Part shown: one piece after another, positions 1-8,759 of the stretch
Numbering within the stretch: the first letter of the stretch is position 1
Layout of the letters: each line of letters begins with the position of its first letter
Assembly: GCA_026127925.1 (NCBI GenBank)
Contig: JAJSLM010000004.1
Location: 96,496-160,495, forward strand
Direction of reading: 5' to 3'
DNA length: 64,000 bases
Source: Thermoplasmatales archaeon
Lineage (GTDB): Archaea; Thermoplasmatota; Thermoplasmata; Thermoplasmatales; Thermoplasmataceae
Notes under the pieces: model-generated
Told to the model about the DNA's origin: nothing
The model's input: only the letters and a program-made list of their open reading frames with translations
The model's database searches: none
Program-made: the position numbers and the translations under genes

Positions 1-475
1 GATCCTTACAGCATTTCTACTGAACTTAAGGCATACATTCTACGGCCCACATATAGAATCCGAAAGAAACGATATCAAGCTGAAGAACGTCCTGACCATC
101 GGCCCGCTTCTTACGGACGAAGTCTACGCCCTATCTGTATCGCCCCTTTTCCCCGACAAGAAGCACATATTCTTTCTTGCAATATTCGCATACGCAAATT
201 GGGCCACCGCAACGGCCTTGGGAGCTTTTGTTGCCGGAATAGCTCCGCCCAGAGTTCTTGACATACTGCTAATCGCACTTCCAACTCTCTTCCTTGGTCT
301 CCTCGTGCCCAGAGTTAGGTCCAGTTATGCCGTGGTCACTGCCATGTCCGCAGGCATAATTGCAATATCGGGTAGGTTGCTGCACCTACCCGCATTTTTC
401 ATTATAATACCAATACTGGGCGGCGTCATCATAGGTTATGCGTGGAAAAAATTTGAGGAGGGCCACAGGCTGTGA
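1..475 (+). CDS. azlC: AzlC-type branched-chain amino-acid exporter, large subunit (5' end cut off)
   Basis: The reading frame is open from base 2, so the N-terminus lies outside the window; about 157 residues are visible. The stretch NLRHTFYGPHIES followed by LTDEVYALSV is the characteristic AzlC signature (known family motif). About four hydrophobic segments follow, including FFLAIFAYANWATATALGAF and the C-terminal FFIIIPILGGVIIGYAW. AzlC pairs with the small membrane protein AzlD to export branched-chain amino acids or analogues across the cytoplasmic membrane. The stop codon overlaps the GTG start of the next gene by four bases (GTGA), so the two are translationally coupled. Substrate is inferred from the family only. 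Confidence 0.85.
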   Translation, partial: ILTAFLLNLRHTFYGPHIESERNDIKLKNVLTIGPLLTDEVYALSVSPLFPDKKHIFFLAIFAYANWATATALGAFVAGIAPPRVLDILLIALPTLFLGLLVPRVRSSYAVVTAMSAGIIAISGRLLHLPAFFIIIPILGGVIIGYAWKKFEEGHRL

Positions 476-765
476 ATACGATACTCGTTATAATTGTGGT
501 AGTCCTCGCCCTGCTGAGCATTTCTCAGCGCGTATTGCCTTGGGTATTCTACTCAAGATTCAGGGAGAACAAAAAGATAGAGAACCTATTCGATTTGTTC
601 GCAATTTCCGCATTTACGTCACTCTTCGTATATAATGTTCTCAATATTACACCCCTGACGATAATTGCACTGGTGGCTGCTTTTATTGTGGCCCTGAAAA
701 CAAAAAACCTTCCACTCACGATAGTCACTGCGATTCTCGTGGCATCCTTCACCCTTTTGATCTAA
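472..765 (+). CDS. azlD: AzlD-type exporter, small subunit
   Basis: A 97-residue protein made almost entirely of membrane segments (three or four), with a central charged loop SRFRENKKIENLFD. Its size, topology and GTGA overlap with azlC identify it as the AzlD partner. AzlD family members are poorly conserved in sequence, so the call relies on position and topology more than on motifs. The start is GTG at 472. The stop is followed by a short gap before the convergent EamA gene. Confidence 0.75.
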   Translation: MNTILVIIVVVLALLSISQRVLPWVFYSRFRENKKIENLFDLFAISAFTSLFVYNVLNITPLTIIALVAAFIVALKTKNLPLTIVTAILVASFTLLI

Positions 766-811
766 TCGTTTCACCGGACAAAAAACCTGTCAGGGCCATT
801 GACACGGGAAA

Positions 812-1711
812 TTAAGGCATTTCCTGAGGCGTGCCTTCTGATTTTCTTTCCCTGAGATATCTTTCGACTGTTATACCGAGAATGGAACCTACCATGATCA
901 CGCTGCCGATTATGACAAACTTTCCTAGAATCTCATGAAGAAAGATTACTGAAGTGAGGGCAGCAAAAACAGGCTCACCGACAAAAATAACGCCGGCCGT
1001 TGTTGGGTCCACAAACTTGAGTGCAATTGTGGATACATAATATGCAAAAACACTCCCAAATATTGCTGTGAAAACGATTGCGAAAACCGCGTAGTCATTC
1101 AAAATGAACAGACTTCCAGGCATGAAAGGTATCATCAGGCCCGAGAATATTGAAACTGCAAACAGCTGGTAGAATGTAAAGGAGTAAGAATCAAGGGATT
1201 TTGAGTACCTGGATACGTAAACAATCTGTACAGCGTAAACAACAGCACATAATAGCGTAAGTACATCTCCGATCCTGTTGCCAAAACCTCCGGATGGACT
1301 GTAAGAGAGGAGGATTAAGCCAAAGAAAGCGGTTCCCGTGGCTAGGATATCGACCCGCGTTATCTTGTTTTTAAGATACAGGAAAGAAATGATCGGGAGG
1401 AGTATAACATAAAGTCCGGTTATAACACCTGAAGCAGCTGCAGTTGTATAATCAAGTCCAACGGTTTGAAAAAAATATCCAAGGAACAGCAAAAAACCTG
1501 CTATCAAGCCGTATTTAATATTGTTAATCTTGAGTAAATTATGGCTCTTCTTAACAAATATCAACATCATTGCAGAAGCAAACCCAAAACGTATTGCAAG
1601 GAACGGTGCTGGGCTGATGTATACCAGTGCCACCTTTATTATTGGAAAAGTGACACCCCAGAAAAATGTCACGATTAAAAGCATAATTATGAAAAAAAGT
1701 TTCCTTTGCAT
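812..1711 (-). CDS. EamA/DMT-family transporter
   Basis: A 299-residue protein with ten predicted membrane helices arranged as two EamA repeats. The first repeat opens with LLIVTFFWGVTFPIIKVAL and contains the typical LAIRFGFASAMML; the second ends with GVIFVGEPVFAALTSVIFLHE, the usual EamA 'EP' helix. These drug/metabolite transporters export or import small metabolites; nothing in the sequence or the neighbourhood fixes the substrate. The charged tail VERYLRERKSEG is cytoplasmic. It is convergent with azlCD and probably monocistronic. Confidence 0.88.
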   Translation of the reverse strand: MQRKLFFIIMLLIVTFFWGVTFPIIKVALVYISPAPFLAIRFGFASAMMLIFVKKSHNLLKINNIKYGLIAGFLLFLGYFFQTVGLDYTTAAASGVITGLYVILLPIISFLYLKNKITRVDILATGTAFFGLILLSYSPSGGFGNRIGDVLTLLCAVVYAVQIVYVSRYSKSLDSYSFTFYQLFAVSIFSGLMIPFMPGSLFILNDYAVFAIVFTAIFGSVFAYYVSTIALKFVDPTTAGVIFVGEPVFAALTSVIFLHEILGKFVIIGSVIMVGSILGITVERYLRERKSEGTPQEMP

Positions 1712-1819
1712 TCTGCCAGGTGATCCCTGTGGAATATTACTAGTTTGTTAAACAATTACTGGCACGAGAGCACAGGCAAACACACCAAAGTCTGAATATT
1801 TGTCTAAAATTAAACAGAA

Positions 1820-1942
1820 GGTATGACAGCGAGTCGCACTTCCCGTCCCCTCGCGGAAGACAGTACACATGCGACACACGGCAGGCTTTACCATCGGGTT
1901 CGGAATGAGACCGGGTGTTACCCTGCCGTCATGACCGTCACA
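1820..1942 (-). rRNA. rrf: 5S ribosomal RNA, stand-alone gene
   Basis: Read on the minus strand, the region contains the universally conserved loop-B/C block CATTCCGAACCCGA preceded by CAGGGTAACACC. Helix I closes between TGTGAC at the 5' end (1942-1937) and GTCATA at the 3' end (1827-1822), giving about 121 nt. Helix II and the GGGGACGGGAAG segment of helices IV/V are also present. No 16S or 23S sequence lies within reach on either side, so the gene is unlinked, as reported for Thermoplasma. Ends are accurate to a few bases. Confidence 0.93.
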
Positions 1943-1960
1943 GCACCCTAATATTAGGTT

Positions 1961-1970
1961 CTTATAAAAG
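1961..1970 (-). promoter_or_regulatory. TATA box of the 5S rRNA gene
   Basis: The palindromic element CTTTTATAAG lies with its centre about 23-25 bases upstream of the deduced 5S start at 1942, the standard archaeal TATA spacing. It supports independent transcription of the 5S gene. Confidence 0.7.
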
Positions 1971-2149
1971 ATTTGCTCAGGACATGATAAATAGACCCAT
2001 CTATCTGAAGCAAAGTTTCAATTCAAAACCTTAGTAGTTGATAAATGATGTGAGTACGTTGTGCCATGTCTAAATGATTTCTCATGGGCAGAGCATTAAC
2101 CAGTTATTCTACCAATTCCGATTCAAGAAAATGACTAATTTAAGCATTT

Positions 2150-2953
2150 TCAGAGTCCTGAAACGTCGTAAAGATCGCGTCTCCTGTGCTCTATAAGAGC
2201 AACATCCTTTGCATATTTATTTATGAGATCAAGGTCCAGATCCGTAGATACGACAACTTCATCATTCTCTGCCTCATCCAGGACGTCTCCGTAGGGTGAA
2301 ACCACCATCGAATGGCCTGTGAATTTTGGGCCACACTGAGCAGCACCGATCACAAAAGCGCCATTTTCCATTGCACGCGCCCTGAGGAGTGTCTTCCATG
2401 TTTCCAGCTTCCTGTTTCCTGAAAACCACCCTGCCTGGTACACCAAGACATGACTGCCCTGAAGTCGCAGTACCCTAGAGGGCTCAGGATACCGCAAATC
2501 ATAGCAGATCTGGACACCAATGTTCGCGTTATTCAGCCTCATTGTTACAGGAGGATCATGTGCAGGCTCATAACAGCAGCTCTCAGTCATGCCGTATGCA
2601 TCGAATAGGTGCATCTTCCGGTAACGCCCAGAGATTATGCCGAGATCGCTGATAAGGAATGACGTATTGAACGGCTTGAACGATGTTTTGTCCAGCTCGG
2701 TGACATTGATGAGAACATGCAGCTTCAATCTCTCCGCCATTGCGGTTATGCTGGATATGAATTCACCCTGCACAGTTTCTGCATTCTCCTTAACGAATTC
2801 CGGTCTGGAATAATCCGGAACAAACATCTGGTATTCGGGAAAAACAACTAGATCAGGTTTTTCTTTTGCAGCCCTGTTTATGGAATCCAGGGATTTGTCC
2901 AAATTTCTCTTCTTATCCTCTGTTGAACTCATCTGAACTATTACAACTTTCAC
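2150..2953 (-). CDS. Carbon-nitrogen hydrolase (nitrilase superfamily, omega-amidase/Nit-like)
   Basis: A 267-residue single-domain amidase. All three residues of the nitrilase catalytic triad are visible: Glu in VVFPEYQMF (about residue 40), Lys in YRKMHLFDA (about 114) and the nucleophilic Cys in GVQICYDLRYPE (about 149). Family members hydrolyse non-peptide C-N bonds; the CYDLRYPE form resembles the Nit/omega-amidase branch, but the substrate is not established. It starts four bases after the stop of top6A and probably ends that operon. The functional link to topoisomerase VI is unknown and may only reflect co-transcription. Confidence 0.88.
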   Translation of the reverse strand: MKVVIVQMSSTEDKKRNLDKSLDSINRAAKEKPDLVVFPEYQMFVPDYSRPEFVKENAETVQGEFISSITAMAERLKLHVLINVTELDKTSFKPFNTSFLISDLGIISGRYRKMHLFDAYGMTESCCYEPAHDPPVTMRLNNANIGVQICYDLRYPEPSRVLRLQGSHVLVYQAGWFSGNRKLETWKTLLRARAMENGAFVIGAAQCGPKFTGHSMVVSPYGDVLDEAENDEVVVSTDLDLDLINKYAKDVALIEHRRRDLYDVSGL

Positions 2954-2957
2954 AAAA

Positions 2958-4043
2958 TCACCGCCCCGCGAGCTGAGAAATCTTCTCTGGAAGATAGGTC
3001 CTGGTCACATAATCTAACCCGTACTTTGCGAGCGCCTGCTGCTCTGCCTTTTTTCCTATTTGAAGCATGGTTTCTATCTCCGATTTCCAGAATTCCGAGG
3101 TGAATCTTGGATCCTTGAGCTCTGCATTAAGAGCTGCGATATCCTTGTCGTTGAGTTTATCTGTTGGAAGATCGTAATTCAGTATGTCTGATGCTGTAAC
3201 ACCAATGAATTCCGCTGTTGGAACGGCAAGGTAGTCCGATATGTGTGCAGTCTTAATAGCACCATAAGCAATTGAACCATAGATCCTGAACGACCATGGA
3301 TCGCCGTCAGTGAAAACATAAATTGGTAGATTAAGCTCTGTGTTCATTCTCTTCAATAAGCGCCTGGTGCTTCTTGCTGGCTGACCCTTCAGGTGAACAA
3401 GTATGCATCTGCTATCCTCGTCAAAACCATTTTCAACAAGACGATCAAACATACCACCTGTTTCCAGAGCAAGTACATATTCGGCATCTGCGCCTACAAA
3501 CCTTAGCTTATCCGATTCCACGCTATATGGAATAGGATAACCGCCGTCGCCAACATCGTCCTTACAGTTGATCCTCTTGAACTCGCCTTTTCTGGTCTTT
3601 TCTTCCAGAGTTATATTGCCGATCACGCTAGCTCCATTTTCTTCAGGCCTGAGCTTAAAATCTTCCCTCATCATAGAGCTTATGACTTCGAGATCCTCTG
3701 CAAGCATGTTGCTTTCATCCTGCGTGTGGAACTTGCCAAGATTCCATCCCTCGGAAATGTAGTACATTTCCCTCAGTGTCGAGGATTTCCCCTCGCGGAT
3801 CATCTCGTTTATGAAATCTATCACATAAAGAAGTTTCACCATGTATTCTGCCCCGTCAACTGTTTTCGCGGAGCGGGCAACTGTTGTGCTGCCATATTTC
3901 CATACAGAGTACTTTGGATCAAGAACGATATTATCCTTGTTTCTGGAGGGCATCAGTATTTCCGGAATCTCGCCCGTTGTCAATGTATTGTAAACACGCT
4001 CAACTATGCTTGATAATTTCACAGATGTTTCATTTTGTGACAT
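2958..4043 (-). CDS. top6A: DNA topoisomerase VI subunit A (Spo11-like)
   Basis: A 361-residue type IIB topoisomerase catalytic subunit. The winged-helix (5Y-CAP) domain carries the DNA-cleaving tyrosine in STLREMYYISE (Tyr94/95). The Toprim domain shows the metal-binding Glu in VLALETGGMFDRL and the DxD in YVFTDGDPW. VGDGGYPIPYSVE is also a family signature. With subunit B it forms an A2B2 enzyme that relaxes and decatenates DNA using ATP. The start overlaps the end of top6B by 14 bp, the usual coupled arrangement. Its presence is notable because classical Thermoplasmatales are described as having gyrase instead. Confidence 0.96.
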   Translation of the reverse strand: MSQNETSVKLSSIVERVYNTLTTGEIPEILMPSRNKDNIVLDPKYSVWKYGSTTVARSAKTVDGAEYMVKLLYVIDFINEMIREGKSSTLREMYYISEGWNLGKFHTQDESNMLAEDLEVISSMMREDFKLRPEENGASVIGNITLEEKTRKGEFKRINCKDDVGDGGYPIPYSVESDKLRFVGADAEYVLALETGGMFDRLVENGFDEDSRCILVHLKGQPARSTRRLLKRMNTELNLPIYVFTDGDPWSFRIYGSIAYGAIKTAHISDYLAVPTAEFIGVTASDILNYDLPTDKLNDKDIAALNAELKDPRFTSEFWKSEIETMLQIGKKAEQQALAKYGLDYVTRTYLPEKISQLAGR

Positions 4044-5913
4044 TTTCTTCGTCCTCTGTTTCCATTACTTCAACGGAACCTGTCCCGAAATCTGCAGGCA
4101 ATGGTTCTGCACCCTGGACCCTTACAGGATCGATTCCTGTGAAATAATAGTTCGTACCCTGGTAGTCCTGTATCGCTGGCATCGAGAACTGGGCAGAAAA
4201 TTCCTTGGATGGTTCCAGAGAATCGATTTCCCACTGAAGGTTCTGCGGTATATCGTCACCCGTGGCCGGATCAGCAAACAGCTTCATGGAGACTTTATTC
4301 TTCGTGTAATTTATTGTCCTCACAGTTATATTGAATACATCGTCCTGCTTGTTTATCTCTTCGGTTACAAATACTACATTTGCTATCTTGGAAATTACAG
4401 GATCAAGCTCAGGTGAAGGTTTTCCAAGTATTGCTGCGGATTTCCTTCCTATTTCCGGCAAAAGTGCACTGACAAGGCGGAATTTTTCATAAACTTTCTG
4501 CCTTCGATCCTTTTTGCCAAGAAACAGCTTCACACCGCGGCCCAACATTTTCAGAGCTGTGGAAATTTCGCTAGAAATCTCCGGAACAGAAGCTATCGCC
4601 TCCTTCGACTCCGATGTAAATGGCATCCGGATACCATACACATGAACAAAAACTATGGCCGGGCCAAAAGGTATCCCCGTACCGCCTTTCTGGTCGAAGC
4701 CGTACGGCCGCCAGTCCATCTCTGAAATTGATTTTGTTATGACGCATGCACCCGGCTGATAAAGCAACGGCACTTTGTTGGCAAATCGGACGATCCTTAT
4801 AGGCTCGTCTGCCCGCAAATTCCCACCGAAAACAAGGCCTGCCTCGACCGAAAACGGATTGCCATTGTAGATGGAGACGGGCCGCGATATCGGCTTTGAG
4901 TAATGGGAAGGCTTGTTTTCCCCGTATACACTTTTGAGACCTTTCCTTATGAATTCAGGTCCTAACCCGGATAGGCAGTCGGTTGGAGGGGGCATAAGTT
5001 TTACCTTGGTGAATGCCTCCTTGAGAAGCTTTATTTCAGGCAAAGAGAGCTGTTTTGGATCCTTTGATTTATCGAGGGATGACTTTTCCAGAATCTCATC
5101 GGCCACATTGTCGCTGATCCTGTTGAATTCCATTTTCAAAAACGACTTCATGTTCGGAGCTTCGGAGGACTTTGCCATTATCATTATCTCCCCAACCTCA
5201 AGGCCAAGGGGGTGGGGTTTTACGGGAATAGCAGGAAGGGAGGGAGTCTCAACAACCCTCAATATATCATATCTTTTCCCGTCTGGATCTATGAAGTGGA
5301 ATGTTGCATTAGGATTGGCCACAGCACATTCCTTTATGTATTCAAAAATGGACTGCTTTCCTGTCTGATACTTCCCTTTGGCCTTAATGGCAATGTGCGT
5401 TCCGTGGGGAACATTCCATATCACCGGCCTCTCATAGTGGAGATCTGCAACATTATGCTTAACGTCCAGTCCAAGCTCAAATTCGTATGCAACGTCATCG
5501 CTTTCTCTTTTTGTTTTTATGTAGGTTGGGGCTGCCGTTGTTATCTGCCCATAGAGGATCGCCGCAGTTATACCGATGCCCTGTTGTCCTCTTGACTGCT
5601 TCAGTGAGTGGAACCTGGATCCGTAGAGAAGCCTACCAAATACATCGGGGACATGCTTTCTTTCTATACCTGGACCGTTATCTTCAACCATAATTGAGTA
5701 TTCATCATCGCCAATCTTGCTTATGGATACTGTAATTTCAGGAAGGATTTGATACTCCTCGCACGCATCGAGGGAATTGTCCATCGCTTCCTTCACTATC
5801 ATGAAAAGGGATTTCTGAGGGGAATCGAATCCCAGGATGTGTCTGTTTTTTTCGAAGAATTCAGAAATAGACGCTTCCCTGAATTCAGAAATTGTTCCCT
5901 TGCGTGAAACCAT
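4030..5913 (-). CDS. top6B: DNA topoisomerase VI subunit B (GHKL ATPase)
   Basis: A 627-residue subunit with an N-terminal GHKL ATPase domain: N-box EAMDNSLDACEE (about residues 42-53), EDNGPGI, and GQQGIGITAAILYG. A helix-two-turn-helix segment (LSGLGPEFIRKGLKSVYGE) and a transducer domain with the switch-lysine region SESKEAIASVPEI follow. The C-terminal 150 residues form the extra domain present in some archaeal subunits. Together with Top6A it drives DNA strand passage. It is first in the operon top6B-top6A-nitrilase and divergent from cruF; the 120-bp gap between them must hold both promoters. Confidence 0.96.
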   Translation of the reverse strand: MVSRKGTISEFREASISEFFEKNRHILGFDSPQKSLFMIVKEAMDNSLDACEEYQILPEITVSISKIGDDEYSIMVEDNGPGIERKHVPDVFGRLLYGSRFHSLKQSRGQQGIGITAAILYGQITTAAPTYIKTKRESDDVAYEFELGLDVKHNVADLHYERPVIWNVPHGTHIAIKAKGKYQTGKQSIFEYIKECAVANPNATFHFIDPDGKRYDILRVVETPSLPAIPVKPHPLGLEVGEIMIMAKSSEAPNMKSFLKMEFNRISDNVADEILEKSSLDKSKDPKQLSLPEIKLLKEAFTKVKLMPPPTDCLSGLGPEFIRKGLKSVYGENKPSHYSKPISRPVSIYNGNPFSVEAGLVFGGNLRADEPIRIVRFANKVPLLYQPGACVITKSISEMDWRPYGFDQKGGTGIPFGPAIVFVHVYGIRMPFTSESKEAIASVPEISSEISTALKMLGRGVKLFLGKKDRRQKVYEKFRLVSALLPEIGRKSAAILGKPSPELDPVISKIANVVFVTEEINKQDDVFNITVRTINYTKNKVSMKLFADPATGDDIPQNLQWEIDSLEPSKEFSAQFSMPAIQDYQGTNYYFTGIDPVRVQGAEPLPADFGTGSVEVMETEDEENVTK

Positions 5914-6033
5914 CGAGTCGCCATAGATTGCGCATTTAAATTATTTTGCCGATTCTGAGAGGAAAATCTCGCATGATCCATGAATCCTGGCACGGAGAAA
6001 TGATTTAACTATTATGAATCTTTACCGAATTGA

Positions 6034-6783
6034 TTGCTGAAACCGAATCGAAAAAACATAGGATGGACAGTTTCGTTCATTTACCTGGCTTACGTATATC
6101 TGGGGCAGTTGCCTTTTTTAAGGCAGCTCGATGTATTTTCTACAATCATTTCTTCTATTGTGCTTATCGGTGTCTACGCCATATCTTCCGTTCTAATAAT
6201 CGGTGCAAAGAGCTCTGCGAAGTTCTTTATAATCGCCGCCATCATCGGTTCCGCAATGGAGCTTCTGAGCCTGAATACGGGATTTCCGTTCGGAAGGTAT
6301 TACTACACTAATGAGCTGGGGTCCATGCTGGGACCTTTGCCGGTGTTCATACCATTGCTCTGGGCCTCGCTTGGTTTCTATGCTTATATGGCAGGTGGCA
6401 AATACGGAATGCCGTTCCTAATGGTGTTCACGGATCTGGCACTCGATCCAAGACTTTCCGGCCATTTATGGATCTGGATATCAACGACCCAGTACTTTGG
6501 AGATCCAATCACAAACTTTGTTGGATGGTTTTTCACATCTGCATTGATAATTCTTGTTTTTGTTGAATTGCAAAAAGTGGATCATGTTATCAGTTACCCG
6601 GCCATTGTGTTCTACCTATTATCAGGGATAAATGAGTGCATTTCCGACTTATATGCTCACCTGATTTTTCCAGCTGTAATCGCGGGTGTTATTTTCGTAG
6701 TTTCATTCCTGATTCTGTTTTATTACACCCGTTCAAAAAATGAAATGTTCAGAAAAGGATTAGAAAACCACATTGCTTCGTGA
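6034..6783 (+). CDS. cruF: CruF-like carotenoid 1,2-hydratase family membrane protein (DUF422)
   Basis: A 249-residue protein with about seven membrane segments. The DUF422 signature is clear: AMELLSLNTGFPFGRYYY, LPVFIPLLWASLGFYAY, DLALDPRLSGHLWIW and ITNFVGWFFTSA. In haloarchaea the homologue is bisanhydrobacterioruberin hydratase, which completes C50 carotenoid synthesis; in other archaea the exact reaction is untested. The start is TTG at 6034; a TATA-like GATTTAAC about 30 bases upstream suggests a leaderless transcript. No other carotenoid gene is in the window. Confidence 0.8.
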   Translation: MLKPNRKNIGWTVSFIYLAYVYLGQLPFLRQLDVFSTIISSIVLIGVYAISSVLIIGAKSSAKFFIIAAIIGSAMELLSLNTGFPFGRYYYTNELGSMLGPLPVFIPLLWASLGFYAYMAGGKYGMPFLMVFTDLALDPRLSGHLWIWISTTQYFGDPITNFVGWFFTSALIILVFVELQKVDHVISYPAIVFYLLSGINECISDLYAHLIFPAVIAGVIFVVSFLILFYYTRSKNEMFRKGLENHIAS

Positions 6784-7001
6784 TTTGCACTCTCGAGAAT
6801 CTTATGAATGAACGTGTTAAACATAGATAAAACAACCGTAATCTGCAGCTTCGATTGGAGGAATTCGGTATACTAAATATCCATAATTGCAACTCAATTC
6901 GACTCCAATTTCTGGGTTAGCAAAAAAGGTGATCCTAATATCACGGGAACGAGGTAACAAAGTTCTAATAATTTCAAGAAATAGTTATTCGAGGATGAAA
7001 A

Positions 7002-7571
7002 ATGACTAAAATACTTATTCTCACTGGAGACGCAGGGGAATCGCTAGAAGTGATGTATCCGTATCAGAGACTAAAAGAAGAAGGATACGATGTAGATATT
7101 GCTGCACCTAGAAAGAAAGCTATTCAGACCGTGGTGCATGATTTTGTTGAAGGTTTTGATACATATACGGAAAAACCCGGTTATCTCGTTAACGCCGATC
7201 TGGCATTTAAGGACGTGAAAACGGAAAAGTATGCTGCTCTTGTTGTTCCAGGAGGAAGAGCCCCTGAATATATCAGAAATGATCCGGATTTCAACAGGAT
7301 TGTGAGATATTTCTTTGAAAAAAATAGCCCTGTGGCAGAATTATGCCATGCACCTCTTGGTCTTGCCAGCGCGGGAGTACTTAAAGGGAGGATTACTGCA
7401 GCCTATCCCGCACTTGCCCCTGATGTGGCTGCAGCGGGTGCAACGTTTAAGGACGCCGCTGCTGTTATCGATGGAAATCTCGTGTCTGCTAGAGCATGGC
7501 CTGACCATCCTCAATGGATGAGGGCGTTCATAAAATTGCTCAGGGAAAGAGCCCCTCCTGATGGAAATTAA
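7002..7571 (+). CDS. DJ-1/PfpI family protein (protease/deglycase-like)
   Basis: A 189-residue class I glutamine-amidotransferase-like fold. The nucleophile elbow is VAELCHAPLGLASAG (Cys about residue 112, followed by His), and the family's acidic residue is in LTGDAGESLEVMYP near the N-terminus. YAALVVPGGRAPEYIR is the standard strand-turn before the elbow. Members act as glyoxalase/deglycases or small peptidases; which activity applies is not evident. A GAGGA Shine-Dalgarno lies seven bases before ATG. Upstream (6784-7001) I see no gene, only a short dyad GTGATcctaatATCAC near 6930. Confidence 0.88.
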   Translation: MTKILILTGDAGESLEVMYPYQRLKEEGYDVDIAAPRKKAIQTVVHDFVEGFDTYTEKPGYLVNADLAFKDVKTEKYAALVVPGGRAPEYIRNDPDFNRIVRYFFEKNSPVAELCHAPLGLASAGVLKGRITAAYPALAPDVAAAGATFKDAAAVIDGNLVSARAWPDHPQWMRAFIKLLRERAPPDGN

Positions 7572-7833
7572 GATTACAAAAAATTCTATATTTTCAATGA
7601 GTTCTATGTTCCTCACTTTGATTATAAACTCATTGCAATGTACTTGTTAGTGATCTTTCCGTCCAATTGTTTTGCCTGATGCGTGAGCTCGAGTACTATT
7701 ACCTTTTCATAATTTCACAATAATTGCCTGTACTGATGAGGGAGTGAAAACGTTAATTGGAGTATTCATAAAAACTGAAGCTTCACCGGCCTTTCAGACC
7801 AATAAACTCAATGTTAGAAAAGGGACTGAACAA

Positions 7834-8589
7834 TCATCCAAAGTAACCAAGATCGTCCTTCTGAGGTTTATTTTGCAGATCCTGCTCCATTTTTTCCGTT
7901 ATCTGTTCGATCTGTTTGCTCCTCTCATCGAGATCGGCTATATCGATCTTTAGGTTAAGCAAGTTTACCAGTGCCTTCACAAGGACGCGAGCCCCCTTTG
8001 GATCAGCAAAATAACCAGATGTTTCGCCCATAAGGCACGCTCCCTTAAGATCAAAAAGCTCCTTTCCCAGACCAAGAATAAGTCCCGCGGAACCAACTAT
8101 ACCTCCTCCGGGCTCACCCTTAGGGAAAACTACCCCTCCAGCCATGAGGGGTTTAAGCAGGCTCTCGTTAGTAATTGCACCGAGAACTCGCGGATTCTCA
8201 GGTATTTTTCCTATACTGTAGCCTCCAAGAGTATAGATCATGGAAACGTTGAGCTTCTTCGCAAGTTCAAGAATAAAATAAGATAATTCGTACTGCCCCT
8301 CCTGCGTGGTTCCCTGAAAGTCCCCAACAAGCACGAGTAGATCTTTTGTCTTAGGCATCTTTTTATAATAAAGGCTCATGCTTACAAGCCTTACAACGCT
8401 AGAATCATCCATGAATACCTGGGGAGGTAGATATTCAGAGAATATGCTGGCATATTTTTCCATTTTCAATTTCTCGACTATGTACTCCGCTGCTATCTTT
8501 CCAACATTGCCTATGCCAGGCAAACCTTCTATCAGTATTGGATTATTGAGTTTGATTTTCTTTTGCTGGTTAATTATTATCTTTTCCAT
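7834..8589 (-). CDS. PAC2-family proteasome assembly chaperone-like protein
   Basis: A 251-residue protein with the PAC2 family N-terminus NPILIEGLPGIGNVGKIAAE, the central LLVLVGDFQGTTQEGQYELS and YTLGGYSIGK, and a C-terminal coiled-coil-like helix DLDERSKQIEQITEKMEQD. Archaeal homologues (PbaB group) assist proteasome assembly or ATPase regulation; direct function here is inferred. It overlaps the end of nop10 by 20 bp and is last in the operon L44e-S27e-aIF2alpha-Nop10-PAC2, an order common in euryarchaea. Confidence 0.88.
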   Translation of the reverse strand: MEKIIINQQKKIKLNNPILIEGLPGIGNVGKIAAEYIVEKLKMEKYASIFSEYLPPQVFMDDSSVVRLVSMSLYYKKMPKTKDLLVLVGDFQGTTQEGQYELSYFILELAKKLNVSMIYTLGGYSIGKIPENPRVLGAITNESLLKPLMAGGVVFPKGEPGGGIVGSAGLILGLGKELFDLKGACLMGETSGYFADPKGARVLVKALVNLLNLKIDIADLDERSKQIEQITEKMEQDLQNKPQKDDLGYFG

Positions 8590-8749
8590 TGCTATTGCCT
8601 TCCATCATCTTCAGTCTATATTTTCCAAATCGATCTATGGGGGAGTATCTTTCTGGGAGAGCCACTTCCGTTGGACCCCCGCATTTCGGACACACCAGTT
8701 CAAGGGTGTAAACTCCGCATTTACTGCATTTTCTTATCAGGGACTTCAT
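8570..8749 (-). CDS. nop10: H/ACA RNP protein Nop10
   Basis: A 59-residue protein. It starts MKSLIRKCSKCGVYTLELVC-type with two CxxC zinc pairs (CSKC and CPKC, residues 8-23), followed by the conserved PERYSPIDRFGKYR. Nop10 binds Cbf5 and stabilises the H/ACA guide RNP for pseudouridylation. Cbf5/TruB is also in this window. The gene sits 10 bp after aIF2alpha and overlaps the PAC2 gene start by 20 bp, the arrangement known from many archaea. Confidence 0.95.
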   Translation of the reverse strand: MKSLIRKCSKCGVYTLELVCPKCGGPTEVALPERYSPIDRFGKYRLKMMEGNSNGKDNN

Positions 8750-8759
8750 GTGACTCTAC

